A stretch of DNA of 64,000 bases, taken from positions 1,364,001 through 1,428,000 of the forward strand of contig NZ_AP027362.1 in the NCBI RefSeq assembly GCF_030295935.1. The letters run 5' to 3'. Origin of the DNA: Thalassotalea piscium. Its GTDB lineage: Bacteria > Pseudomonadota > Gammaproteobacteria > Enterobacterales > Alteromonadaceae. Below the pieces are notes generated by a model. The model was not told the DNA's origin. It ran no database searches and saw only the letters and a program-made list of their open reading frames with translations. The translations under genes were made by a program, and so were the position numbers. Shown piece after piece: positions 18,738 to 29,317 of this stretch (its first letter is position 1; every line of letters starts with the position of its first letter).

Positions 18738-19307
18738 ATGGCTGACGAATCTTCTTTAGATTTTGCTTCTGTGCAAGCAATTATTACCACTGAAAATGTT
18801 AAAGCACACGCAGCTGAAGTTCACGGTGTTTTAACTGGGCTTGTATGCGCGGGCTACTCCTTTGAAAGTAACGACTACATTAACTTAATTAATGACATGC
18901 TTAATAATGGCGAAGGCTTACCAAACAATCTAAAAGACACAATAAAAATATTGTTTAGTGAAGTGTGGCAAACTATTTTAGACGACTCTTACGGCTTTAA
19001 GTTATTACTGCCAGATGATGATGATTCAATAGAAGAACGAGGTCATGCATTAGGTATTTGGGTTCAAGGTTTTAATTTAGGCTTTGGTTTACAGCAAAAA
19101 AATCAAAAGATTTTGTCTGACGATGTAAAAGAAATTTTGACCGACTTTGGTGAAATTGCCAACTTGTCTGATGAATTTGAAGATGATGAAGCAACTGAGC
19201 AGGCTTATTACGAAATTTCTGAATATGTACGTATGTCTGCTTTAGTCTGCTTTACCGAGCTAGGCTCACCACCAGTAGCTAATGACAAGCCAGAAGTATT
19301 ACATTAA
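18738..19307 (+). CDS. ygfB: YgfB/UPF0149 family protein
   Basis: 189-residue acidic protein of the UPF0149 (YecA/YgfB) family. The region AEVHGVLTGLVCAG (about residues 28-41) is the family signature and the C-terminal half has YEISEYVRMSALVCF. Its biochemical function in this organism is unknown; in Pseudomonas a homologue affects expression of an amidase. It is the first gene of ygfB-pepP-ubiH-ubiI. Spacing to pepP is 25 bp, so co-transcription is likely. Confidence 0.93.
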   Translation: MADESSLDFASVQAIITTENVKAHAAEVHGVLTGLVCAGYSFESNDYINLINDMLNNGEGLPNNLKDTIKILFSEVWQTILDDSYGFKLLLPDDDDSIEERGHALGIWVQGFNLGFGLQQKNQKILSDDVKEILTDFGEIANLSDEFEDDEATEQAYYEISEYVRMSALVCFTELGSPPVANDKPEVLH

Positions 19308-19332
19308 TTAATAAGGTTAAAGTACATTACTG

Positions 19333-20664
19333 ATGAAAACTCTTGAGTTACCAATAAGCGAATTTGTTATCCGCAGACAACAGTTTTGTGATCAAATGCC
19401 AGACAACTCAGTGGCTGTTTTTTTTGCTGGCAAAGAAGTAACACGCAGCAATGATACCGAGTACCTTTTTTGCCAAAATAAACACTTTCTTTATTTAACT
19501 GGTTTTCATGAACCAGACGCAATTTTGGTGATGGTAAAAAACTCAACACACCAAAGTGTGCTTTTTTGTCGTGAAAAAGACCCATTGAAAGAAGTGTGGC
19601 ATGGGAAAAGAGTGGGTGCTATAAAAGCCAAATCTAGCTATCAGTTTGATCAAGCATTTAACTTAGACGATTTCGAATTAACATTTGCAGACTTGCTTAG
19701 TGATAAAAGCCAATTATGGTTTTGTCAGGGAACGGACAGCGCGAACGAAGCAAGGCTAATGGCGTTATTGTCTACTGTTAAAGGGAAGTCTCGCCAAGGA
19801 ATTGTTGCGCCAACCACATTGTTTGATTGCCAAGAGATCATAAATGAAATGCGCTTAATTAAAAGTGCTGCTGAAATCGACATAATGAAGCAGGTAAACA
19901 TTATAAGTGGTGGAGCGCATACTCGAGCAATGGAAAAATGCCGAGCAGGCCTTTACGAATATCATATAGAAGCTGAACTATTACATGAGTTTGCACGAAA
20001 TGGCGCAAGACACGCAGCATACAATAGTATTGTGGCGAGTGGTGATAACGCTAATATATTGCATTACAACGAAAATGATCAACAATTGGTTGCGGGTGAA
20101 CTACTTTTAATTGATGCCGGTGCTGAATTACATGGTTATGCTGCCGATATTACCCGTACTTTTCCAATAAATGGCACTTTTACAGAACCACAAAAACACT
20201 TATATCAAGTGGTATTATCTGCCCAAAATAAAGCGATTGCTGCCATTAAACCTGAGGTAACTCTTGCTCATTTAAACGACATTGCCTGTGAAGTATTAAC
20301 CCAAGGCTTACTCGACTTAGGGATTTTATCCGGTGATTATCAACAGTTACTGGCTGATAAAGCGTGCAAAAAATATTTTATTCATGGGTTAGGGCACTGG
20401 CTAGGGCTAGATGTACATGATGTTGGTAATTACCAAGTAAAAGACAAACGCCAGCTACGACCTTTTAAGCCGGGTATGGTGTTAACCATTGAACCTGGTC
20501 TTTATATTCCTGCCGATGATACAGAAGTTGAAGCGAAATGGCGTGGTATTGGTATTAGAATTGAAGACAACATCCTAGTTACTGATCTAGGTCATGAAAA
20601 TCTAACAGTAAATGCGCCAAAATCTATTGAAGACATAGAATCCCTAATGGCTAAGCATCGATAA
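19333..20664 (+). CDS. pepP: Xaa-Pro aminopeptidase P
   Basis: Metalloaminopeptidase (M24B) releasing an N-terminal residue preceding proline. 443 residues, with an N-terminal creatinase-like domain (about residues 1-170, including NKHFLYLTGFHEPDA) and the pita-bread catalytic domain. Metal ligands are seen in LLIDAGAELHGYAADITRTFP (D, D), the HGLGHWLGLDVHDVG segment (H), MVLTIEPGLYIP (E) and GIGIRIEDNILV (E). It is cytoplasmic. It sits between ygfB and ubiH in the same order as in E. coli, with a 12-bp gap to ubiH. Confidence 0.97.
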   Translation: MKTLELPISEFVIRRQQFCDQMPDNSVAVFFAGKEVTRSNDTEYLFCQNKHFLYLTGFHEPDAILVMVKNSTHQSVLFCREKDPLKEVWHGKRVGAIKAKSSYQFDQAFNLDDFELTFADLLSDKSQLWFCQGTDSANEARLMALLSTVKGKSRQGIVAPTTLFDCQEIINEMRLIKSAAEIDIMKQVNIISGGAHTRAMEKCRAGLYEYHIEAELLHEFARNGARHAAYNSIVASGDNANILHYNENDQQLVAGELLLIDAGAELHGYAADITRTFPINGTFTEPQKHLYQVVLSAQNKAIAAIKPEVTLAHLNDIACEVLTQGLLDLGILSGDYQQLLADKACKKYFIHGLGHWLGLDVHDVGNYQVKDKRQLRPFKPGMVLTIEPGLYIPADDTEVEAKWRGIGIRIEDNILVTDLGHENLTVNAPKSIEDIESLMAKHR

Positions 20665-20675
20665 AAACTAAACTT

Positions 20676-21896
20676 ATGACAGCAACAAAGCAAGAGTTCG
20701 ACATAGTAATCGCAGGCGGTGGTTTATCCGGCGCATTAGCCGCAATTGCTTTGTCTGCTATTACAGCGAAAAAGGGTAAAACACTTTCTATTGCTGTTAT
20801 CGAAAAAAGTCCGTTGCTCAGTGAACCAAAACAAAGCTTCGACGACCGTGTATTGGCTTTGTCGCACGGAAGTGCCAGCTATCTTAAGAAATTAGGAGTG
20901 TGGCAACACTTAACCCATGTGAGCCAGGGCATTTCTGATATCCATATTTCAGATAGAAGTTATTACGGCAAAGCTCGTATTAGTGCTACTGAACATCAAG
21001 TAGAAGCGCTAGGTTATGTGCTTGAAATGTCGAAAATTGGCAAAGCAATGTATCAGCAATTACAAAATAGTAAGCAAGTTACTTGGTTTTGTCCTGATAC
21101 TATTAATGAAATTTCATGGCAAAAAGAATCTGTAAACATTGAACTGGAATCAGGCAGTAAGTTAACCGCTCGATTACTATTAGGGTGCGACGGCGCACAA
21201 TCTCAATGTCGAAAAGCGGCGAATATTGCGATTACGTCTAAACCTTATCAACAGTGTGCATTAATTACCAACGTTACTATGGCTAAACCTCATAAAGGTG
21301 TAGCTTTTGAGCGTTTTACCGAGTTTGGTCCTATTGCTATGTTACCGCTAAGTTCAGCGCATAGTAACAAAGAAAGCCACCGGTGCTCTTTAGTTTGGAC
21401 TTTACCACCAGAGCAAGCACAGCAGAGTCAGTCGCTTAATGAAAACGACTTTAAACTTACCTTAGAAAAAGCCTTTGGTAGTTGGCTTGGTGGTGTAAAC
21501 AAGGTGGGCTTACGCCATGTATACCCGCTGAGTTTAGTACAAGCTCAAGAGCAGGTGTATCATCGTATGGTGCTTATTGGTAATGCCTCTCATACTATTC
21601 ACCCAATAGCAGGACAGGGTTTTAACCTAGGGTTAAGAGATGTGCAACAGTTAGCACAGCACATTGAAACTGCGCTTGAGCAAGGAACTGACTTTGCCTT
21701 GTTCTCAGCACTTTCAGTTTATGCAAATAAAAGGCAGGAAGATCACCAAACAATTATAAACTTAACAGATTCGCTAGTAACACTATTCTCAAATAAGTTG
21801 CCACCACTGGTTTGTGGACGCAATGTTGGCTTAAAAGTATTAAATTATTTCACTCCGCTTAAAAATACTTTTGTGAATAAAACAATGGGTTATTAG
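20676..21896 (+). CDS. ubiH: 2-octaprenyl-6-methoxyphenol hydroxylase
   Basis: FAD monooxygenase acting at C1 of the ubiquinone ring. 406 residues, with an N-terminal GxGxxG-type dinucleotide fold (DIVIAGGGLSGALAAIAL), the DG motif LLGCDGAQSQCRKAA and the second FAD motif IGNASHTIHPIAGQGFNLGLRD near residue 305. It is assigned UbiH rather than UbiI from gene order (pepP-ubiH-ubiI) and from the IGNAS.T.HPIAGQGFNLGLRD wording of the motif. Its neighbour ubiI is a paralogue hydroxylating C5. Confidence 0.94.
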   Translation: MTATKQEFDIVIAGGGLSGALAAIALSAITAKKGKTLSIAVIEKSPLLSEPKQSFDDRVLALSHGSASYLKKLGVWQHLTHVSQGISDIHISDRSYYGKARISATEHQVEALGYVLEMSKIGKAMYQQLQNSKQVTWFCPDTINEISWQKESVNIELESGSKLTARLLLGCDGAQSQCRKAANIAITSKPYQQCALITNVTMAKPHKGVAFERFTEFGPIAMLPLSSAHSNKESHRCSLVWTLPPEQAQQSQSLNENDFKLTLEKAFGSWLGGVNKVGLRHVYPLSLVQAQEQVYHRMVLIGNASHTIHPIAGQGFNLGLRDVQQLAQHIETALEQGTDFALFSALSVYANKRQEDHQTIINLTDSLVTLFSNKLPPLVCGRNVGLKVLNYFTPLKNTFVNKTMGY

Positions 21897-21961
21897 GCTG
21901 TGTTAACACAAAAAAAGAATAACTGGCCCTAACGCTTATATAAAGGTTAAACGTAACTTTA

Positions 21962-23170
21962 ATGCAAAAATTTGATATTTTAATAGTTGGTGGTGGAATT
22001 GTTGGTTTAACTACAGCGTTGGCCATTCGTAAACTAACAACATTAACCGTAGCGATTGTAGATACCGCTGAATTAACGCCACTTTCACTAGTGCCAGAAA
22101 CCCGCGTAAGCGCAATTAATATTGCCAGTCAGCAATTATTTGAAAACTTAGGCGTTTGGCAAAAAATTATTGAACTGCGACTGCAACCATACCAACATAT
22201 GCATGTATGGGACAAAGCTGGAAGTGGCCATATTGATTTTAGTAGCACACAGCTGTCACTATCTCCTTCGCTTGATCAATTAGGTTGGATAATTGAAAAC
22301 AAAGTAACGCGACAAGCGTTATGGCAACAAGCCGAGCTTGATGAGGGAATTCACTTCTTTACTCAAGAAAAATTAACCAATTTATCTATTGGCGAAAGCG
22401 AAGTGTTTGCTAGCTTTACTAGCCAGGCGCCTATTATCGCTAAATTAGTGATTGGTGCAGACGGCGCTCAATCATGGGTGCGAAAACAAATGCAAGTGAG
22501 CTTAACTTTTAGTGATTACGACCATCATGCGATTGTTGCAACAGTGAAATGTAGCCAAGAACATAATAACACCGCTTGGCAAGTATTTTTGCCGACAGGG
22601 CCTTTAGCCTTGTTGCCTTTATATCAACATAATATGTGTTCAATTGTTTGGTCAACATCGCCACAAGAAGCACAACGTTTAATGGCATTACCAGCTGAAG
22701 AGTTTGCTAAGGAACTGACAGCACAAAGTGATGCAAAACTTGGCAATATAACATTGCAAAGTGAACGTTTTACCTTTCCGCTAACCATGCGTTTTGCCCA
22801 AGACTTCGTTCAAGATAAAGTTATTTTAGTAGGTGATGCTGCTCATACTATTCACCCCTTAGCAGGACAAGGGGTAAATTTAGGTTTATTAGATGCGGCG
22901 GCACTAGCACAAACCTTAGCTGAAAATAATCAGAGTGTTAATGCTAAATCATTAGCGAGCTTTCAACGTTGGCGAAAGGCCGAAGCTAGCGACATGATCG
23001 CTGCAATGGCATTACTTAAAAAAGCATTTGAACCGCATCACCCTGTTATAAATGCAATTAGAGGCCTAGGCTTAAGCGCGCTAAATAAATTAACGCCGCT
23101 AAAAAGTGTGTTAATTAAACAGGCATTAGGCTTTAAAACACACCAGCCTGAATTAACTAAGAAACAATAA
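21962..23170 (+). CDS. ubiI: 2-octaprenylphenol hydroxylase (UbiI/VisC)
   Basis: FAD monooxygenase hydroxylating C5 of the ubiquinone ring. 402 residues, with FAD-binding DILIVGGGIVGLTTALAIR, LVIGADGAQSWVRKQM and the second FAD motif LVGDAAHTIHPLAGQGVNLG (about residue 290). It follows ubiH after 65 bp, as in E. coli. UbiH, UbiI and UbiF-like enzymes work in the cytoplasmic Ubi complex with accessory factors not encoded here. The gene is followed by the repeat array that separates it from gcvT, and no clear terminator was seen between them. Confidence 0.94.
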   Translation: MQKFDILIVGGGIVGLTTALAIRKLTTLTVAIVDTAELTPLSLVPETRVSAINIASQQLFENLGVWQKIIELRLQPYQHMHVWDKAGSGHIDFSSTQLSLSPSLDQLGWIIENKVTRQALWQQAELDEGIHFFTQEKLTNLSIGESEVFASFTSQAPIIAKLVIGADGAQSWVRKQMQVSLTFSDYDHHAIVATVKCSQEHNNTAWQVFLPTGPLALLPLYQHNMCSIVWSTSPQEAQRLMALPAEEFAKELTAQSDAKLGNITLQSERFTFPLTMRFAQDFVQDKVILVGDAAHTIHPLAGQGVNLGLLDAAALAQTLAENNQSVNAKSLASFQRWRKAEASDMIAAMALLKKAFEPHHPVINAIRGLGLSALNKLTPLKSVLIKQALGFKTHQPELTKKQ

Positions 23171-23233
23171 AAGCTAAACACGCCACTCTATTTTTACATT
23201 GCTTTTGGTAGGCTCGGCTTCCACTTAGCACAA

Positions 23234-23973
23234 TTGTAGATTGGGCTTGTGCCCATCAAATATGGTTTGTATCTGAGCTGAACAACAGAAATTAATTCTG
23301 ACGGTATAAATACCGACCTACAAGTGAGCACAAGACTAAAATAGTGAATAGTTTTGTAGATTGGGCTTTGCCACCACGGATGGCGGTAGTAGGGTAATGC
23401 AGGAGCTATTACCGATAAGCCATTATTTACTTAATTCAATTGTAGGTTGGGCTTCAGCCCATCAAATATGGTTTGTATCTGAGCTGATCAACAAAAACTA
23501 ATGTGACGGTATAAATACCGACCTACAAGTGAGCACAAGACTAAAATAGTGAATAGTTTTGTAGATTGGGCTTTGCCACCACGGATGGCGGTAGTAGGGT
23601 AATGCAGGAGCTATTACCGATAAGCCATTATTTACTTAATTCAATTGTAGGTTGGGCTTCAGCCCATCAAATATGATTTATACTTGAGCTGAACAACAAA
23701 AACTAATGTGACGGTATAAATACCGACCTACAAGTGAGCACAAGACTAAAATAGTGAATAGTTTTGTAGGTTGGGCTTGTGCCCATCAAATATGGTTTGT
23801 ATCTGAGCTGAACAACAGAAATTAATTCTGACGGTATAAATACCGACCTACAAGTGAGCACAAGACTAAAATAGTGAATAGTTTTGTAGGTTGGGCTTGT
23901 GCCCATCAAATATGGTTTGTATCTGAGCAGATCAACAAAAATTAATTCTGACGGTATAAATACCGACCTACAA
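23234..23973. repeat. Array of five 90-bp folded palindromic repeats
   Basis: Core units lie at 23234-23323, 23440-23528, 23645-23733, 23764-23853 and 23884-23973. Each begins TTGTAGRTTGGGC and ends CGACCTACAA, so the ends pair. Inside each are two further hairpins, GGGCTT..GCCC and CGGTATAAATACCG, so a single strand can fold into a three-way junction. The last three are separated by 30-bp spacers (120-bp period). The first gaps are 116 bp and contain an extra module with TTTGCCACC..GGTGGC-like and GGTAATGC..GCTATTACC pairing; the two 116-bp gaps appear identical. The array fills the ubiI-gcvT intergenic region. The long frame on the minus strand here is an artefact of the repeats. Confidence 0.92.
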
Positions 23974-24180
23974 GTATGTTCCTCATTATAATGGCTGTAT
24001 AAATGCCTACCTTCTTCACCTCTCATTATTTAATTTACATCATCTGCTGAATTTTCTTTGTTGGAATATGTAAATTACTTGTTTTTATCAGAATAACATT
24101 GTTTTTGTGATGTAAAATAAAATTATGTTCGGAATAATTCTTTTTTATGGTTTTATATTTCAATTTAGCAATTTTACTTG

Positions 24181-24209
24181 TTGTATCAACATAAGGTCGG
24201 GGGTATAAT
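24181..24209 (+). promoter_or_regulatory. Candidate gcvT promoter
   Basis: TTGTAT (24181-24186), a 17-bp spacer and a perfect TATAAT (24204-24209), 97 bp before the gcvT ATG. I found no glycine-riboswitch core in the leader. Confidence 0.6.
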
Positions 24210-24306
24210 CTGGCTCAATTTTCAACAGGTCGTGTGTCTACTCTTTGCTATTTACTAGGTTTAAGTACCGCAAGAGTAATCTCACCAGATAAATGAGTAC
24301 ACTATT

Positions 24307-25395
24307 ATGATTAATAAAACCGTATTACATGCAAAGCACCTTGAGTCAGGCGCTAAAATGGTAGATTTCCATGGTTGGGAAATGCCTATTAATTACGGCT
24401 CTCAAATTGAAGAGCATCACGCGGTTCGTCAAAGTGCCGGTATGTTTGACGTATCACACATGACTATTGTTGACATAAACGGAAGCGATGCAAAAGCCTT
24501 TTTGCGCCGTTTAGTAACAAATGATGTAGCAAAGTTAACTGTTCCAGGCAAAGCGCTTTATACCGGAATGTGTAATGAAGCTGGTGGTGTAATTGACGAT
24601 TTAATTATTTATTACTTCACAGAAACTGATTATCGCTTAGTAGTAAACTCTGCAACTCGTGAAAAAGATTTAGCTTGGATAGGTAAACAAGCGCAAGGGT
24701 TTGATGTAACTGTAACTGAACGCCCAGAGTTCGGTATGATCGCAGTGCAAGGCCCAAAAGCGAAAGGCATTGTCGCCACTTTGTTAAATGAAGAACAAAT
24801 AAAAGCCGTTGAAGGTATGAAGCCGTTTTTTGGTGTTCAAGCAGGAGATTTTTTCATAGCAACTACAGGTTATACCGGTGAAGACGGCTATGAAATAGTT
24901 GTACCAGAAGCCCAAACAGCTGACTTATGGCAAAAATTACTAGATGCAGGTGTAAAACCTTGTGGTCTAGGTTCACGCGATACTTTACGATTAGAAGCTG
25001 GTATGAACTTATACGGTTTAGATATGGATGAAAGCGTTTCGCCATTAGCCGCTAACATGGCATGGACCATTAGTTGGGAACCGGAAGACCGCAACTTTAT
25101 TGGCCGCGAAGTATTAGCTGCTCAGCGTGAAGCTGGCGACCAACTTAAACAAGTAGGTTTAGTGTTAACTGAAAAAGGCGTGTTACGTGCAGGCGTAAAG
25201 GTTATTAGTGAAGCGGGAGAGGGTGTTATTACTTCTGGCACCTTCTCACCTACGTTAGGCCATTCAATTGCTATTGCACGCGTACCACGTAGTGTTAAAA
25301 TTGGTGACACCGTAGAAGTTGAAATGCGCAAAAAATTAGTTAAGGTTAGTGTAGTAAAACCTGGTTTTGTTCGTAACGGTCAAAGCCTTTTATAA
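24307..25395 (+). CDS. gcvT: Glycine cleavage system T protein (aminomethyltransferase)
   Basis: Transfers the methylene group from the lipoamide-bound aminomethyl intermediate on H protein to tetrahydrofolate, releasing ammonia. 362 residues: the N-terminal folate-binding domain has [16 protein letters not shown] and [13 protein letters not shown], and the central region has [14 protein letters not shown] and [17 protein letters not shown], the canonical T-protein motifs. It is the first gene of gcvT-gcvH-gcvP. A good promoter lies about 100 bp upstream. Confidence 0.97.
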   Translation: MINKTVLHAKHLESGAKMVDFHGWEMPINYGSQIEEHHAVRQSAGMFDVSHMTIVDINGSDAKAFLRRLVTNDVAKLTVPGKALYTGMCNEAGGVIDDLIIYYFTETDYRLVVNSATREKDLAWIGKQAQGFDVTVTERPEFGMIAVQGPKAKGIVATLLNEEQIKAVEGMKPFFGVQAGDFFIATTGYTGEDGYEIVVPEAQTADLWQKLLDAGVKPCGLGSRDTLRLEAGMNLYGLDMDESVSPLAANMAWTISWEPEDRNFIGREVLAAQREAGDQLKQVGLVLTEKGVLRAGVKVISEAGEGVITSGTFSPTLGHSIAIARVPRSVKIGDTVEVEMRKKLVKVSVVKPGFVRNGQSLL

Positions 25396-25491
25396 TACCC
25401 ATTGTAATAACTTGAATTGATGTTCTATAGTAAGTAATTCAATAGCGCATCAACCGATTTAAAAATTAATAAAATATTAGGAAATATAAAA

Positions 25492-25881
25492 ATGAGCAAC
25501 ATTCCTTCAGAATTAAAATATGCTACAACTCACGAATGGGTTCGCAATGAGGGTGACGGTACCGTTACTGTTGGTATTACAGACCATGCACAAGGCCTTT
25601 TAGGAGATATGGTATTTGTTGAGTTACCTGAAGTTGGTGACACGGTAAGCACTGGCGACGACATTGTTGTAGCTGAATCAGTAAAAGCGGCATCAGACAT
25701 TTATGCACCTGTTACTGGCGAAATTGTTGCCGTAAATGAAGAATTAGAAGATTCACCAGAGTTAGTAAACTCAGACCCATTTGGCGATGGTTGGATGTTT
25801 AAAATTAAATTCGACGATGCAAGCGAGATAGAAAGCCTTCTCGATGCTGAAGGTTATGAAAACTCAATCGACGAAGACTAA
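25492..25881 (+). CDS. gcvH: Glycine cleavage system H protein
   Basis: Lipoyl-carrier protein shuttling the aminomethyl group between P, T and L proteins. 129 residues, with the lipoylated lysine in [15 protein letters not shown] (about residue 65), preceded by [13 protein letters not shown]. The N-terminal [12 protein letters not shown] and C-terminal [10 protein letters not shown] complete the family pattern. An AGGAAAT ribosome site precedes the ATG. A strong terminator lies between this gene and gcvP. Confidence 0.98.
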   Translation: MSNIPSELKYATTHEWVRNEGDGTVTVGITDHAQGLLGDMVFVELPEVGDTVSTGDDIVVAESVKAASDIYAPVTGEIVAVNEELEDSPELVNSDPFGDGWMFKIKFDDASEIESLLDAEGYENSIDED

Positions 25882-25900
25882 CTATTGCTAACAATTAGTT

Positions 25901-25935
25901 AAAAGCCCTGAACAAAGTTCAGGGCTTTCTTTTTA
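25901..25935 (+). terminator. Terminator between gcvH and gcvP
   Basis: AAAAGCCCTGAAC / GTTCAGGGCTTT hairpin followed by CTTTTTATTT, 20 bp after gcvH and 36 bp before gcvP. It should reduce read-through into gcvP. Confidence 0.88.
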
Positions 25936-25971
25936 TTTATTAATAACGTTATTTTATAGAGACGCTGTTTT

Positions 25972-28866
25972 ATGACTACTCCATCTTTGTTTGAATTAGA
26001 GCAAACGCAAGACTTTATTCGTCGTCACATTGGCCCAGACGAAGCGCAAACCCAAGCGATGTTAAATGAAATTGGTGCAGAATCAGTTGATGCACTAATT
26101 GATGAAATTGTACCAAGTGATATTCGTTTAGCTGATTTACCCAATATTGAAGCAAGTAAAACAGAAGTTAAGGCACTTTCAGACTTAAAAGAAATTGCTC
26201 GCAAAAATATCGTTAACGAAACGTATATTGGTTTAGGCTACTACGGCACATTAACGCCAAATGTAATTTTGCGTAACGTATTAGAAAATCCAGGTTGGTA
26301 CACAGCTTATACCCCGTATCAGCCAGAAATTGCGCAAGGTCGTTTAGAGTCGTTACTTAACTACCAACAAATGTGTATTGACCTAACAGGCTTAGAGCTA
26401 GCATCAGCCTCATTACTTGATGAAGGCACCGCAGCCGCTGAAGCAATGGCATTAGCCAAGCGTGTTTCAAAAAACAAAAAATCAAACCTATTCTTTATTT
26501 CAAGTGATGTGTATCCACAAACAATTGATGTGGTTAAGCAGCGTGCAGAAATGTTTGGTTTTGACATTATTGTTGCTCCTGCAGTTGAAGCCCCAGAACA
26601 TGATGTTTTTGGCGCATTATTACAATACCCAAGCGCTACGGGTGAAGTAACAGATATTGGCGATTTAATTGCTAAAATTCATGACAATAAAGGTATAGTT
26701 GCCGTTGCTGCCGACATTATGAGTTTAGTTATGTTAAAAGCGCCAGGCGAACTTGGTGCAGATGCTGTTATTGGTTCAACCCAGCGTTTTGGTGTGCCAA
26801 TGGGTTATGGTGGCCCTCATGCTGCATTCTTTACCACGTCAGACAAATACAAGCGTTCACTGCCAGGGCGTATTATTGGTGTTTCTAAAGATACTCGCGG
26901 TAACCAAGCATTGCGTATGGCAATGCAAACACGTGAACAACATATCCGTCGTGAAAAAGCCAACTCAAATATTTGTACAGCACAAGTCTTATTAGCCAAT
27001 ATGGCTGCATTTTATGCAGTTTACCATGGACCAAAAGGCTTAAAAGTAATAGCAGAACGAATTCATCGCTTTGCTGATATTTTAGCGCACGCAGCAAATA
27101 TTAAAGGCTTAACGCCACTGCATGGTTTTTACTTTGATACCTTAACGTTTAACGTTTCTACCGACTTAAAAGCAGAAATAGTTGCTCGCGCATTGGCAAA
27201 AGGCGTAAACCTGCGCACCGATGTTGAAAGTCAAATCAGCATTTCAGTTGATGAAACAACCACCCGTGAAAATATGTTCACCTTATTTGATATTTTATTT
27301 GGTGAGGATCATGGCTTAAACATTGAAGGTATTGACGCAGAAGTACGTGCACTTGGTAATATTTCAATTCCAGAATCATTAGTACGTGAATCTGCAATAT
27401 TAACGCACCCAGTATTTAACTCATACCACTCAGAAACTGAGATGTTACGTTACATCAAAAAGTTAGAGAATAAAGATTTAGCGCTTAACCATTCAATGAT
27501 CTCGCTTGGCTCATGCACAATGAAGCTAAACGCAACTGCACAAATGATACCAGTGTCTTGGCCTGAATTTGCCAATATGCATCCATTTGCGCCAATTGAA
27601 CAAGCACAAGGTTATAAGCAAATGCTTGACGAATTGGGCGATGCGTTAATTGAATTAACCGGATACGACAATATTTCTCTACAACCAAACTCAGGTGCGC
27701 AAGGGGAATATGCCGGACTTATTGCAATTCATAAATATCACCATAGCCGTGGCGATGCACACCGTAATATCTGTTTAATACCTTCATCAGCCCATGGTAC
27801 AAACCCAGCATCTGCAATGATGGTTGGTATGAAAGTGGTAGTCGTAGATTGTGATAAGCAAGGTAATGTTGACATGGCTGATCTTAAAGCCAAAGCGGAA
27901 GAATTAGCAGACAACCTTTCTTGCATTATGATCACCTACCCGTCAACACACGGCGTATATGAAACAACCATTGCTGAAATTTGTAACATTGTTCATGAAC
28001 ATGGCGGCCAAGTATACCTTGACGGCGCAAACATGAACGCACAAGTAGGTTTAACTTCTCCAGGTTATATTGGTGCAGATGTTTCTCATCTTAACTTACA
28101 TAAAACATTTTCAATACCACATGGCGGCGGCGGACCAGGTATGGGGCCGATAGGTGTTAAATCTCACCTTGCACCATTCTTACCTGATCATAGTTTAGTT
28201 ACAGTAAACGAAGCTACCAAAGGTAATGGCGCAGTTTCAGCAGCACCATTTGGTAGTGCGGGTATTTTATGTATCTCATACCTTTACATTGCTTTATTAG
28301 GTAGAAAAGGTGTAACTGACTCAACTAAATACGCAATTACCAATGCAAACTACTTAGCGAAAAAACTTAGCGAGCATTACCCCATTTTATACTCAGGTAA
28401 AAATGGCCGGGTAGCGCACGAATGTATTATTGACCTACGTCCAATTAAAGCCGCTTGTGGTATCACTGAAGTAGATATGGCAAAACGCTTAATTGACTAC
28501 GGCTTTCATGCGCCAACTATGTCTTTCCCGGTAGCTGGCACATTCATGATCGAGCCAACAGAGTCTGAGTCTAAAGTAGAGCTAGACCGCTTTATTGAAG
28601 CAATGGTTTGTATTCGTAACGAAGCCCGCAAAGTAGAGTCTGGCGAGTGGAGCAGTGAGAACAACCCATTACACAATGCACCGCATACCTTAGCTGATAT
28701 TACCGACGCTAATTGGGATAGAGATTACAGCATCGCTGAAGCAGTATTCCCTGTGCCAGCAGCGGCTGCTAATAAATTTTGGCCAACAGTAAACCGCATT
28801 GATGATGTTTATGGCGACCGTAATTTAATTTGTAGCTGTCCTCCGATTGAAATGTATAAAGACTAG
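25972..28866 (+). CDS. gcvP: Glycine dehydrogenase (decarboxylating), P protein
   Basis: PLP enzyme that decarboxylates glycine and loads the aminomethyl group onto H protein. 964 residues is the length of the fused homodimeric P protein (N-terminal and C-terminal halves in one chain). The N-terminus [15 protein letters not shown], the central [20 protein letters not shown], and the PLP lysine in [19 protein letters not shown] (about residue 708) identify it. It starts at ATG after a terminator, so it either has its own promoter or depends on read-through from gcvTH. Confidence 0.98.
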   Translation: MTTPSLFELEQTQDFIRRHIGPDEAQTQAMLNEIGAESVDALIDEIVPSDIRLADLPNIEASKTEVKALSDLKEIARKNIVNETYIGLGYYGTLTPNVILRNVLENPGWYTAYTPYQPEIAQGRLESLLNYQQMCIDLTGLELASASLLDEGTAAAEAMALAKRVSKNKKSNLFFISSDVYPQTIDVVKQRAEMFGFDIIVAPAVEAPEHDVFGALLQYPSATGEVTDIGDLIAKIHDNKGIVAVAADIMSLVMLKAPGELGADAVIGSTQRFGVPMGYGGPHAAFFTTSDKYKRSLPGRIIGVSKDTRGNQALRMAMQTREQHIRREKANSNICTAQVLLANMAAFYAVYHGPKGLKVIAERIHRFADILAHAANIKGLTPLHGFYFDTLTFNVSTDLKAEIVARALAKGVNLRTDVESQISISVDETTTRENMFTLFDILFGEDHGLNIEGIDAEVRALGNISIPESLVRESAILTHPVFNSYHSETEMLRYIKKLENKDLALNHSMISLGSCTMKLNATAQMIPVSWPEFANMHPFAPIEQAQGYKQMLDELGDALIELTGYDNISLQPNSGAQGEYAGLIAIHKYHHSRGDAHRNICLIPSSAHGTNPASAMMVGMKVVVVDCDKQGNVDMADLKAKAEELADNLSCIMITYPSTHGVYETTIAEICNIVHEHGGQVYLDGANMNAQVGLTSPGYIGADVSHLNLHKTFSIPHGGGGPGMGPIGVKSHLAPFLPDHSLVTVNEATKGNGAVSAAPFGSAGILCISYLYIALLGRKGVTDSTKYAITNANYLAKKLSEHYPILYSGKNGRVAHECIIDLRPIKAACGITEVDMAKRLIDYGFHAPTMSFPVAGTFMIEPTESESKVELDRFIEAMVCIRNEARKVESGEWSSENNPLHNAPHTLADITDANWDRDYSIAEAVFPVPAAAANKFWPTVNRIDDVYGDRNLICSCPPIEMYKD

Positions 28867-28963
28867 GTAATTATTGTTGAGGATCATTAATTAAGTTGGT
28901 TAACGATTTAATTTAGATGGTTAATTTAATTAAGTTGGTTAACTTCCTCATTAACTAATTTTG

Positions 28964-28996
28964 AAAGGCGAATCAGAAATGATTCGCCTTTTTTAT
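28964..28996 (+). terminator. Terminator after gcvP
   Basis: AAAGGCGAATCA / TGATTCGCCTTT hairpin with a T tail. Just before it (28880-28945) the motif TTAATTAAGTTGGTTAAC occurs twice as a short direct repeat. Confidence 0.88.
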
Positions 28997-29045
28997 ATTT
29001 TACAATCAAATGAAAAGGGGTGGTGATATTTAATTGTTTATTATA

Positions 29046-29251
29046 CCAATCTCACTAACTATGTGATCATTTCTACTGGCTAAAACAATCAACTACTGCG
29101 TTATTTATTTTATAATTATTGCTACAAGGATGTAGCTTATGTGGGCAATGCAGGAGCATCACTGCCCTGAGCAACTAGTTATGAAAATAAACGCCTTGTA
29201 TTTGACTGTTTTTACTGCGTATAAAGTAGAACACTTAATTAATGAAACTGG
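29046..29251. repeat. MITE-like element, family A, copy 2 (full form)
   Basis: About 206 bp with inverted ends CCAATCTCACTAACTATGTG and, on the other strand, CCAGTTTCATTAATTAAGTG, flanked by TA on both sides. It contains the central CTACAAGGATGTAG hairpin module missing from copy 1. It ends shortly before the NUDIX gene. Confidence 0.82.
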
Positions 29252-29317
29252 TATTATTTCTTGATTATGCTGCTTGTGCGCCCCATAACTGAAATACACT
29301 ACTATCAAAAGCTTATT

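Noticed and set aside
23234-23973. CRISPR array
   Set aside because: The repeats are 90 bp and internally palindromic, the spacers are identical to one another rather than unique, and no cas genes are near.
23703-24026. 107-codon minus-strand frame with repeated CRSVFIPSE-type peptide
   Set aside because: It is only the translation of the palindromic repeat array.
24000-24306. Glycine riboswitch before gcvT
   Set aside because: I looked for the paired glycine aptamer core and did not see it. The leader is AT-rich, with a sigma-70 promoter about 100 bp from the start.
26361-27935. Several 60-80 codon frames within gcvP on both strands
   Set aside because: All lie inside the well-conserved P-protein coding sequence and have no independent signals.
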